Shown here: positions 1 through 5,725 of the stretch, piece by piece
Layout: each line of letters starts with the position of its first letter
How positions within the stretch are numbered: position 1 is the stretch's first letter
Made by a program: the position numbers and the translations under genes
NCBI GenBank assembly: GCA_031270525.1
Contig: JAISXN010000174.1
Coordinates: 1-5,725, forward strand
Direction of reading: 5' to 3'
Origin: Candidatus Symbiothrix sp.
GTDB taxonomy: Bacteria; Bacteroidota; Bacteroidia; Bacteroidales; Azobacteroidaceae
DNA: 5,725 bases
The notes under the pieces: generated by a model
What the model saw: the letters and a program-made list of their open reading frames with translations, nothing else
What the model was told of the DNA's origin: nothing
The model's database searches: none

Positions 1-767
1 CGCAAGGCCAAATCGAATTTAATGGGACTGTATATTTTTTTATTTTCCATTACTTCGAGGATTTCCACCAGCATGGGGTGCATCACGTATCCGTTGTAAT
101 AGTCGAGTGAATATTCCGGGCCGTCGGAATACCATCCGTCGCCAAGATACCATTCACCGATTTTCCGGAGGGAAATATCAAGTACATACCCATCGTATTC
201 TTCGTCTATCGACGCCAGGAACGCTTCGATCATCGCCCTGAAAAGCAACCAGTTATTGTATGCGGGTTTTATTTTTCTGAGACCTTTAAATTCTTTTATA
301 TAACGATCTTTGGTTATCTTGTCCAAAGGTTCCCAGAGCGCTTCCGGCGCACGGATAAAACTGTTGGCTATGTATGCCGCATCCACCAATACCTGGCCGG
401 AACCGTTCCATAGCAAATAATCGGGACTGCCCGGATCGACGGCATGGGCATAACTGCGCAATGCCCATTCGCGCAACTGTTTCCGTTGTTTGCCTTCCGG
501 CGTATCATCGTCCGGCAAACCAAGCCAGGGTGCGGTGCCCGCCATCAAACGCCCGAAGGCTTCCATGTAGGCTACATTTTTATTCCGTCCGTCCCATGTA
601 GGACTATATTCCAGCACCATATTTTTTTTCAGTTCGCCTTTGCTCATACTGCTCAATACGGGCGCTGCCGTCTTGTAAAGCATATCTGCCCAATAGGCGC
701 GATCCTGCGAAAAAACATTTAAAGCGAAACTCAGGCATAAAATTGCCGATAAAATATTCCGTATCAT
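1..767 (-). CDS. DUF2264-family secreted protein, probable glycan-processing enzyme (N-terminal part; C-terminus beyond left edge)
   Basis: The minus-strand frame is open from an ATG at 767-765 to the window edge, giving 255 codons without a stop. Residues 1-20 form a signal peptide (short basic start, hydrophobic core ILSAILCLSFAL, likely cleavage after VFS20), so the protein should be exported to the periplasm. The mature part follows the DUF2264 pattern: W26...APVL (35-38), EAFGRLMAGTAPWL (69-82), DPGSPDY (111-117), QVLVDAAYIA (125-134), RAPEALW (139-145), NNWLLFRAMIEA (171-182), then the densely conserved GEWYLGDGWYSDGPEY (204-219) and DYYNGYVMHPML (222-233). DUF2264 proteins are predicted alpha-helical toroids common in Bacteroidota PULs. 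From memory, unverified, some are classed as GH154 beta-glucuronidases. Conserved acids D210, D215, E218 and D222 are candidate active-site residues (inference). The family usually runs to 400 or more residues, so roughly the C-terminal half is missing. It is transcribed divergently from susC. Family assignment is confident; the reaction is not. Confidence 0.88.
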   Translation of the reverse strand, partial: MIRNILSAILCLSFALNVFSQDRAYWADMLYKTAAPVLSSMSKGELKKNMVLEYSPTWDGRNKNVAYMEAFGRLMAGTAPWLGLPDDDTPEGKQRKQLREWALRSYAHAVDPGSPDYLLWNGSGQVLVDAAYIANSFIRAPEALWEPLDKITKDRYIKEFKGLRKIKPAYNNWLLFRAMIEAFLASIDEEYDGYVLDISLRKIGEWYLGDGWYSDGPEYSLDYYNGYVMHPMLVEILEVMENKKIYSPIKFDLAL

Positions 768-800
768 TAGATTATAATTGTTATTAATTAATATTTTTTA

Positions 801-830
801 CAAAAATATAATTTATCCTTGCTTGAAAAA
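801..830 (-). promoter_or_regulatory. Putative Bacteroidota promoter of the DUF2264 gene
   Basis: Read on the minus strand, 808-801 is TATTTTTG, a perfect match to the Bacteroidota -7 consensus TAnnTTTG. A weak -33 candidate, TTTT (830-827, consensus TTTG), lies 18 bp upstream. The box is 33 bp before the ATG at 767, implying a leader of about 25-28 nt. One copy of the intergenic dyad motif (820-808) fills part of the spacer and abuts the -7 box, so a regulator binding there would directly affect this promoter. The -7 match is seen in the sequence; promoter activity is inferred. Confidence 0.5.
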
Positions 831-907
831 GGATAAAATTGTCCATGCAAAGGTATAAAATTATCCGACGTACAATTTTGCTCCCTTTTTAGGATAAAAA
901 AAGACAA
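808..907. repeat. Cluster of about five related dyad motifs, candidate operator array
   Basis: A motif close to AAGGATAAAATTRTCC recurs. Copy 1, minus strand 820-808, reads AAGGATAAATTAT. Copy 2, plus 829-844, reads AAGGATAAAATTGTCC. Copy 3, plus 850-866, reads AAGGTATAAAATTATCC. Copy 4, minus 884-871, reads GGAGCAAAATTGTA. Copy 5, plus 891-907, keeps only the left half, AGGATAA, followed by AGACAA. Copies 2 and 3 are themselves near-palindromes of the half-site GGAYAA around a central AA, and they sit 21-22 bp apart, about two helical turns. The arrangement resembles a multi-site binding region for a transcription regulator. The regulator is not in the window. The repeats are seen directly; the operator role is inferred. 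Confidence 0.5.
812..837. repeat. Perfect 9-bp inverted repeat with 8-nt loop
   Basis: TTTATCCTT (812-820) and AAGGATAAA (829-837) are exact reverse complements separated by GCTTGAAA. They are the facing halves of copies 1 and 2 of the dyad cluster. The repeat lies upstream of both likely transcription starts and lacks GC-rich arms or a following T-run, so a DNA-level binding site is more likely than a terminator. Confidence 0.6.
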
Positions 908-980
908 AATAAACTTAAAAAAGGTCAATATTTGCATTGTATTTATTTTTCTTAATTAAATACCGAATATCAATGTATAT

Positions 981-988
981 TATATTTT
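981..988 (+). promoter_or_regulatory. Weak candidate -7 element for susC
   Basis: TATATTTT matches the TAnnTTTG consensus at five of six fixed positions. It would place transcription start near 992-995 with a leader of about 20 nt. No TTTG sits at the expected -33 spacing, and the surrounding AT-rich sequence offers similar weak matches such as TATTTTTC at 944-951. A poor -33 would fit a promoter that needs an activator. Confidence 0.2.
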
Positions 989-1013
989 TTATAACCTTTA
1001 AATTTTATAAAAC

Positions 1014-4000
1014 ATGAAGTTGAAAAAAGTGTTTATTGAATTAATCAAAAGAAGGGTAACTTTATTACTCTTGCTACTTGTAATTGTTCCCTGCTTTGCG
1101 TATTCTCAGCAAAGTTCTCCCATATCGGGAGTAGTTTCAGACGCTTCGGGAGAACCTTTGACGGGCGTAAGCGTAGTAATCAAGCAATCAACGGTCGGGA
1201 CAGTTACCGACATAGACGGTAAATACTCCATTCAGGCAAAGCCGGATGCTGTATTGGTATTTTCTTATATAGGTTATGCCGGTCAGGAAATTCCCGTAGG
1301 AAATCGGACAACTATTGATGTGACGTTGAAAGAAAACGATGCTTTGCTTGATGAAGTAGTGGTTGTCGGTTACGGCGTGCAGAAGAAAGTCAATTTGACG
1401 GGTTCGGTATCGACAGTTTCTGCCGAACAGATAGCCAACCGTCCGGGTACGAGTCTGGGTACGGCTTTGGCCGGGATAGCGCCAGGTGTAAATGTCTTGC
1501 AGGGTCGCGGGAAGCCCGGCGATGAAGCCGTTTCGTTTAATTTTCGCGGGCAAGGTTCATTCAACAACAGCTCTCCGCTTATCTTGGTCGATGGCTTTGA
1601 AACGGACATGATGTCGATAAACAGCGACGATGTGGAAAGCATTTCTTTCCTTAAGGATGCATCCGCCTCAGCTATTTACGGTTCACGTGCGGCAAACGGT
1701 GTAATTCTTGTGACAACCAAGAAAGGCTCAAAAGGAGTTCCTACAGTCACTTTCTCGGCTATGTATTCACGGATTAAACCGGTTACAGAGCTGACGTTAA
1801 TGAGTTCGACAGCCGATTTTATGGAATTGCACAACATTGCTAAGGTTAATGCCAACCCCACGGCTACGAGCCCCGACTATAGTTATGAAACCATCTCGGA
1901 TTGGCGTGCTGCTAATGCAAATCCCAACGGAATGTATACCAACCCTGTGACGGGACAACAGATTCCGAATTGGTTGGCCTATCCAAATACCGACTGGGCG
2001 CAATATCTTTTCCAACCCGATGAATTTCATCGGTATGGGGTATCTGTGTCGGGAAGCACCCCAGCGTCAAAGTATTTATTGTCGCTTGCTTACCTGAATA
2101 ATCCGGGGACATTGGATAATACCGCGTTGCAACGTTTTAATGTCCGTGCAAACGTGGAATCTAAAATTGCTGACTTTATTACTTTCGGCACACAAACGTA
2201 CGCAACAAAAAATTTTACGGAGCCGGGCAATACGTCGTTTACTTATCTGTTACAAGGTTTTCCCGGTATAACGCCTGTTTACCAGGGAAAATACGGCGCC
2301 AGCGAAGACCCGAATACCACCCAGAAAGACAATATCCTGCAACAAGTGGTGGCTGTCGGCGGTTTGTACAAATCAATGTCTGTTGTCAGCAACTGGTATA
2401 CCAATATTGAGCTTCCTCTGGAAGGTCTGGTAGGCGAAGCCAAATTCAATTACAGTGAATACAAGGACGATAACGAAACATATTCTCAGGATATTCCAAG
2501 GTACAGTTTCCGTGAAAGTTTCGATACGCCCAAGGAAGGAATCGGTAACCTGGAACAGGCTACCTCTTCCCGTAATGCATACACTTCATCCAGATATACG
2601 GCCGATTTAATCCTGAGGTACGCCCATACGTTCGACAAGCACGACGTAGGCGCTCTGTTCGGCTATGAACAATCCCGCACCGAATACGGCGGATTCAGCG
2701 CCACAAAAAAAGGTTTGCTGGATTGGAGTATTACGGATATAACATCGGGCGCCACAATGGAATCCATCGGGGGAACGGCGAAAAATGTATACGCAATGTT
2801 GTCATATTTCGGCCGTGTCAATTATGCTTACGACAGCAGATATTTATTTGAAGCCAGCTTCCGCTCCGACCAGTCGTCGAAATTTGCACCCGATCACCGC
2901 GGCAACTTCTTCCCATCGGCAGCCATTGGCTGGCGCGCCAGCGAAGAATCGTTTTTCGAGCCGGTATTGCCTTATGTGAATTACCTGAAACTCAGGTTTT
3001 CATACGGGTCGCTGGGAAATACGGTAGGCGGTAATTACGATTGGCAGGCGCTGTACCAGAAAGTCAACCACGTATTCAACGAGCAGGTTTCCAACGGTAT
3101 TATACAGCAAACTCTTCAAAACCTGAATTTGTCGTGGGAAAAACTATCAACCATCGACTTCGGATTAGAAGCCTCTTTCCTGAGGCAACGGCTGACAACG
3201 GAACTGGATTTCTATTCCCGCAAAACGTCTGACATTCTTACGGCAGCTATTATCTATAAAACGATGGGTAGCATATCGGCTCCGATGTCGAATACCGCAT
3301 CTATGGACAACAAAGGTATCGAACTGACTGTCGGATGGAAAGACCAAGTCGGGGACTTCAAGTATTCTGTCTCTGCTATTGGCGGTTACAACATCAATGA
3401 AGTGACAGGGTTCAAAGGAAAACTGAAATATGAGCAGGATTCGAATACGTTGGACATCTGGGGTAACCCGACTTGGCGCTATACCAATCTGGCGGATGTT
3501 TCTACAGGCGGTGATACCCGCCGTGTGGAAGGACATCTCATCAACGAATATTTCCTCCGCCGGCCATATCAAGGCAGTGGTCTGTACAATAACGCCGACG
3601 GTTCGATCAATCCCAACGGGGGACCCAAAGACGGTATGATACGCACGAAAGCCGACCTGGAATGGGTCAAGTCGATGATTGCCGCCGGATATTCGTTCAA
3701 TAATAATACGGTAGGTTCCGGAGCCGCCAATATCTGGTACGGCCAGGTTATTATGGCCGATGTGAATGGCGACGGAAAGTACGGCAATGACGACGACCGT
3801 GAGTTTACCGGAAAATCCAATATGCCGAAATTCACTTTCGGGTTGAGTATGAACGCCGAATGGAAGGGATTCGACCTATCGGCAATCTGGTCGGGACAAT
3901 TGGGTTCATATCACTATTTCAACGAGAGAGGCAGCAACGGTTCCATCATTTCAAATGTGGGAGACCAAATACCCGGTGATTCGTGGAACATGTTTTACTT

Positions 4001-4361
4001 TTATGATGCGGTCAAGGCGTATACGGATTACGACAACTATGATCCGGCAAACGACCCTGATGCACGTATCAATGCCAGATACCCGCGTTTGCTGACCGGC
4101 AGTTCAATCATGACAAGCAGTACATTTTATCTCTATAACACATCTTTCCTGAAACTGAGAACATTGCAAGTCGGTTATACTTTACCCAAAAAGTGGTTGA
4201 CGCCTGCAAAAATCGGTAGCCTGCGTGTTTTTGTATCCGGAGATAACTTGTTGACTATTAAACATAGCGACTTTCCCGGCGTTGACCCTGAATTGGGGGG
4301 CGGCTTGAGCATATACCCGATTTCAAAATATTATACTGCCGGTGTTTCTTTAACTTTTTAA
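1014..4361 (+). CDS. susC: SusC/RagA-family TonB-dependent outer-membrane glycan transporter
   Basis: Complete 1115-residue protein, a usual length for SusC-type porins, ending with TAA at 4359-4361. Domains in order: signal peptide 1-31 (basic start, L17-V25 hydrophobic core, likely cleavage after AYS31); carboxypeptidase-regulatory-like beta-sandwich about 36-107 (ISGVVSDASGEPLTGVSV, FSYIGY); TonB-box-like DEVVVVGYG 113-121; plug about 125-238 with the SusC signature LKDASASAIYGSRAANG at 213-229; then a beta-barrel rich in aromatics, ending in a terminal Phe after YYTAGVSLTF. A DVNGDGKYGNDDDR loop (916-929) resembles a calcium-binding motif often seen in this family. No STN domain precedes the carboxypeptidase-like domain. 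The protein should import oligosaccharides across the outer membrane with TonB energy, lidded by the SusD partner 12 bp downstream. The start is the ATG giving a proper signal peptide; it has no Shine-Dalgarno, only an A-rich leader (TTTTATAAAAC). The mature part contains no cysteine. The gene symbol names the family; the substrate is unknown. Confidence 0.97.
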   Translation: MKLKKVFIELIKRRVTLLLLLLVIVPCFAYSQQSSPISGVVSDASGEPLTGVSVVIKQSTVGTVTDIDGKYSIQAKPDAVLVFSYIGYAGQEIPVGNRTTIDVTLKENDALLDEVVVVGYGVQKKVNLTGSVSTVSAEQIANRPGTSLGTALAGIAPGVNVLQGRGKPGDEAVSFNFRGQGSFNNSSPLILVDGFETDMMSINSDDVESISFLKDASASAIYGSRAANGVILVTTKKGSKGVPTVTFSAMYSRIKPVTELTLMSSTADFMELHNIAKVNANPTATSPDYSYETISDWRAANANPNGMYTNPVTGQQIPNWLAYPNTDWAQYLFQPDEFHRYGVSVSGSTPASKYLLSLAYLNNPGTLDNTALQRFNVRANVESKIADFITFGTQTYATKNFTEPGNTSFTYLLQGFPGITPVYQGKYGASEDPNTTQKDNILQQVVAVGGLYKSMSVVSNWYTNIELPLEGLVGEAKFNYSEYKDDNETYSQDIPRYSFRESFDTPKEGIGNLEQATSSRNAYTSSRYTADLILRYAHTFDKHDVGALFGYEQSRTEYGGFSATKKGLLDWSITDITSGATMESIGGTAKNVYAMLSYFGRVNYAYDSRYLFEASFRSDQSSKFAPDHRGNFFPSAAIGWRASEESFFEPVLPYVNYLKLRFSYGSLGNTVGGNYDWQALYQKVNHVFNEQVSNGIIQQTLQNLNLSWEKLSTIDFGLEASFLRQRLTTELDFYSRKTSDILTAAIIYKTMGSISAPMSNTASMDNKGIELTVGWKDQVGDFKYSVSAIGGYNINEVTGFKGKLKYEQDSNTLDIWGNPTWRYTNLADVSTGGDTRRVEGHLINEYFLRRPYQGSGLYNNADGSINPNGGPKDGMIRTKADLEWVKSMIAAGYSFNNNTVGSGAANIWYGQVIMADVNGDGKYGNDDDREFTGKSNMPKFTFGLSMNAEWKGFDLSAIWSGQLGSYHYFNERGSNGSIISNVGDQIPGDSWNMFYFYDAVKAYTDYDNYDPANDPDARINARYPRLLTGSSIMTSSTFYLYNTSFLKLRTLQVGYTLPKKWLTPAKIGSLRVFVSGDNLLTIKHSDFPGVDPELGGGLSIYPISKYYTAGVSLTF

Positions 4362-4373
4362 TATAATATACAA

Positions 4374-5725
4374 ATGAAAAAAATAATATATTCTTTAACT
4401 GTCATTTGCATGTTGGCCGGCATGGCGGCATGTACGGATATCCTGGAAACATCGCCGAACGATAAAATATCTTCCGGTACGATGTGGACAACCGAATCAT
4501 TGGTAGACCAGGGTGTGATAGGCGTTTACTATTCTCTGAAAAATCCTGTGCGTAGCGACGGTCTTATTGGTTCCGGCGGTACGATTGGATACTACGGATA
4601 TGAAGCTTTCGGGATGACCGGGCAAGGCGAATACGGTCTTGATAACCTGTTCACCACATCCGTCAAACCGAGCCACGCTTATTTTGAACATCATTGGAAA
4701 TGGTGCTTTAATGGAATACATCGCGCCAACGATGCGATTGCTCATATTCCCAATGCATCTATGAAAGATGAGAAAAAAGGTCGTCTGGTAGCTGAATGTA
4801 AAATATTGCGCGCATTTTTCTACATGCGCCTGAACGAATTATTTGGCCGCGATGGATTAGGCGTTCCTATTTACACGGAACCGGTCAGTCCTGCGGAATG
4901 TAACAAAGGACAAAGTCCGGAATCGGAAGTGTGGGACTTGATTATCAAGGACCTGACCGATGCCGTCAATGAACCGAACCTGCCGAATAATCAGATAGGA
5001 GGAGAAGGGCGTGCCAGTAAGGGAGCTGCTTATGCATTGAGAGGACGCGCATATCTGATGACAAAAGAATACAGCAAAGCCGCTGCCGATTTTGCAAAAG
5101 TCGGTGAGTCGGGTTACCGGTTGTATCCGGATTACAGAGCATTATTCAAGGTAGCACAGGAGCGTTGCGAAGAGATGATACTCAGCCTGCAATATATTGA
5201 AGACCCTACCGGTTACGGTACGGCTGTCCAGAAATTCTGTGCGGCATTTCAGCAGGGCGCCAAAGACAGCAGGGGCTGTTGGACGGATTTGCAAATATCC
5301 CCAGCGTTGGTTAATCTCTATGAGGTGATTATTGACGGTAACACTGTGAGACCGTTCAGATGGCAGGATATTATTCCCGAATGGGAAGCTGTAAGTGCAG
5401 CAGGAACGCCGAACCGGAAAGTATTTTTTATCCGTGATGGCATAGTCGCCGGGAAAAACATTCATACTAATATTACAAATGCCATCAATACGGAACTGAA
5501 CAAATTGTCGGCTGACGCCAAGTCCCTTTATTTGCCGGAAGGAAACGAAGCGCGTATCAAAGGGGCTTATGAGAACCGCGACCCGCGTTTAGCCCATAAC
5601 GTGGTTACTCCTTATGCCAATTTTAAAGGCGTCAACAGCAATTCAAGCGCCGAAGGCATGTACACCTACCGTTTCCCCGTTACGGGAAAATATTATTTCG
5701 ATCAGGCAAATGCCGAGCCTAACCT
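4374..5725 (+). CDS. susD: SusD/RagB-family surface glycan-binding lipoprotein (C-terminus beyond right edge)
   Basis: The frame is open from ATG 4374 to the window edge (450 codons). It starts 12 nt after the susC stop with no terminator between, so the two form one operon. Residues 1-19 form a lipoprotein signal peptide, with lipobox MAAC and lipidated C20. Acidic D22 and E25 just after it fit the surface-export signal of Bacteroidota lipoproteins. The sequence follows SusD: LETSPNDKIS (24-33), then MWTTE (37-41), GIHRANDAIAHIP (114-126), the hallmark AECKILRAFFYMRLNELFG (140-158) with GVPIYTEP (163-170), and a TPR-like helical segment about 214-247 (RASKGAAYALRGRAYLM, then YSKAAADFAKVGESGY). 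ENRDPRLAHNVVTPY near the end is also family-typical. It binds glycan at the cell surface and caps SusC. Family members run about 500-650 residues, so the C-terminal part is missing. Six cysteines follow C20 (111, 142, 176, 265, 289, 302), in contrast to the cysteine-free mature SusC. Symbol is by family; ligand unknown. Confidence 0.95.
   Translation, partial: MKKIIYSLTVICMLAGMAACTDILETSPNDKISSGTMWTTESLVDQGVIGVYYSLKNPVRSDGLIGSGGTIGYYGYEAFGMTGQGEYGLDNLFTTSVKPSHAYFEHHWKWCFNGIHRANDAIAHIPNASMKDEKKGRLVAECKILRAFFYMRLNELFGRDGLGVPIYTEPVSPAECNKGQSPESEVWDLIIKDLTDAVNEPNLPNNQIGGEGRASKGAAYALRGRAYLMTKEYSKAAADFAKVGESGYRLYPDYRALFKVAQERCEEMILSLQYIEDPTGYGTAVQKFCAAFQQGAKDSRGCWTDLQISPALVNLYEVIIDGNTVRPFRWQDIIPEWEAVSAAGTPNRKVFFIRDGIVAGKNIHTNITNAINTELNKLSADAKSLYLPEGNEARIKGAYENRDPRLAHNVVTPYANFKGVNSNSSAEGMYTYRFPVTGKYYFDQANAEPN

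Larger units (their letters stand above)
768..1013. other. Divergent AT-rich intergenic region with regulatory signals
   Basis: This 246-bp gap separates the start codons of two divergent genes and is visibly much richer in A+T than the flanking coding sequence. No plausible gene, tRNA or CRISPR structure is seen in it. Its left third holds the leftward promoter, its middle (808-907) a cluster of dyad repeats, and its right third (about 911-1013) a low-complexity stretch that should contain the susC promoter and leader. The octamer TTAATTAA occurs at 784-791 and 952-959, which is compatible with chance at this base composition. Confidence 0.85.

Noticed and set aside
444..722. Plus-strand open frames opposite the DUF2264 gene (such as 374-601 and 444-722)
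   Set aside because: They lie antisense inside a long minus-strand frame with clear family motifs, and their translations show no recognisable domain.
812..837. Inverted repeat as a rho-independent terminator
   Set aside because: The arms are AT-rich, no T-run follows on either strand in a useful position, and the location between two divergent starts has no transcript to terminate.
1003..1012. Palindrome TTTTATAAAA just before the susC start as an operator or hairpin
   Set aside because: It is pure A/T in an A/T-rich leader, short and without a loop, so chance is the simplest explanation.
2703..2711. Homopolymer runs within susC (the A-run here and the G-run near 4296) as phase-variation switches
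   Set aside because: The runs are short, lie deep within an intact reading frame, and Bacteroidota usually switch SusC genes by DNA inversion. No invertible flanking repeats are visible.
3165..3572. A 135-codon minus-strand open frame inside susC
   Set aside because: It overlaps conserved SusC barrel sequence on the other strand and its translation has no domain-like pattern, so it is a shadow frame.
3759..3800. DVNGDGKYGNDDDR as a dockerin or EF-hand domain fusion
   Set aside because: Similar DxNGDG loops are common in SusC-family barrels, there is a single copy, and no other dockerin features are present.
5142..5465. A 107-codon minus-strand open frame inside susD
   Set aside because: It is antisense to a confidently identified SusD frame with no supporting start context or protein motif.

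Overview
The window looks like part of a polysaccharide utilization locus (PUL) from a Bacteroidota genome, probably Bacteroidales. The evidence is a tandem SusC/SusD outer-membrane glycan-import pair, a very AT-rich intergenic region, start codons without Shine-Dalgarno sequences, and a Bacteroidota-type -7 promoter box (TAnnTTTG). The genus cannot be told from this sequence.

Layout: (1) Positions 1-767, minus strand, hold the N-terminal 255 codons of a secreted DUF2264-family protein that runs off the left edge. (2) Positions 768-1013 are a 246-bp divergent intergenic region. It carries a perfect -7 box for the leftward gene and a cluster of about five related copies of a 14-16 bp dyad motif (consensus AAGGATAAAATTRTCC) between 808 and 907. 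(3) Positions 1014-4361, plus strand, are a complete SusC-like TonB-dependent transporter of 1115 residues. (4) Positions 4374-5725, plus strand, are a SusD-like surface lipoprotein, cut by the right edge after 450 codons. It begins 12 nt after the susC stop, so the two genes are almost certainly co-transcribed.

Working model (inference): SusD captures an oligosaccharide at the cell surface and lids the SusC barrel. SusC imports it with energy from TonB. The DUF2264 protein, exported by its own signal peptide, acts on the imported glycan in the periplasm. SusC has no N-terminal STN domain, which argues against ECF-sigma/anti-sigma control and for a DNA-binding regulator encoded outside the window. 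The repeat cluster between the divergent genes is the best candidate for its binding region. The substrate cannot be read from this sequence.

The genes belong to known families and no new system is evident. The least explained part is the repeat array in the intergenic region.
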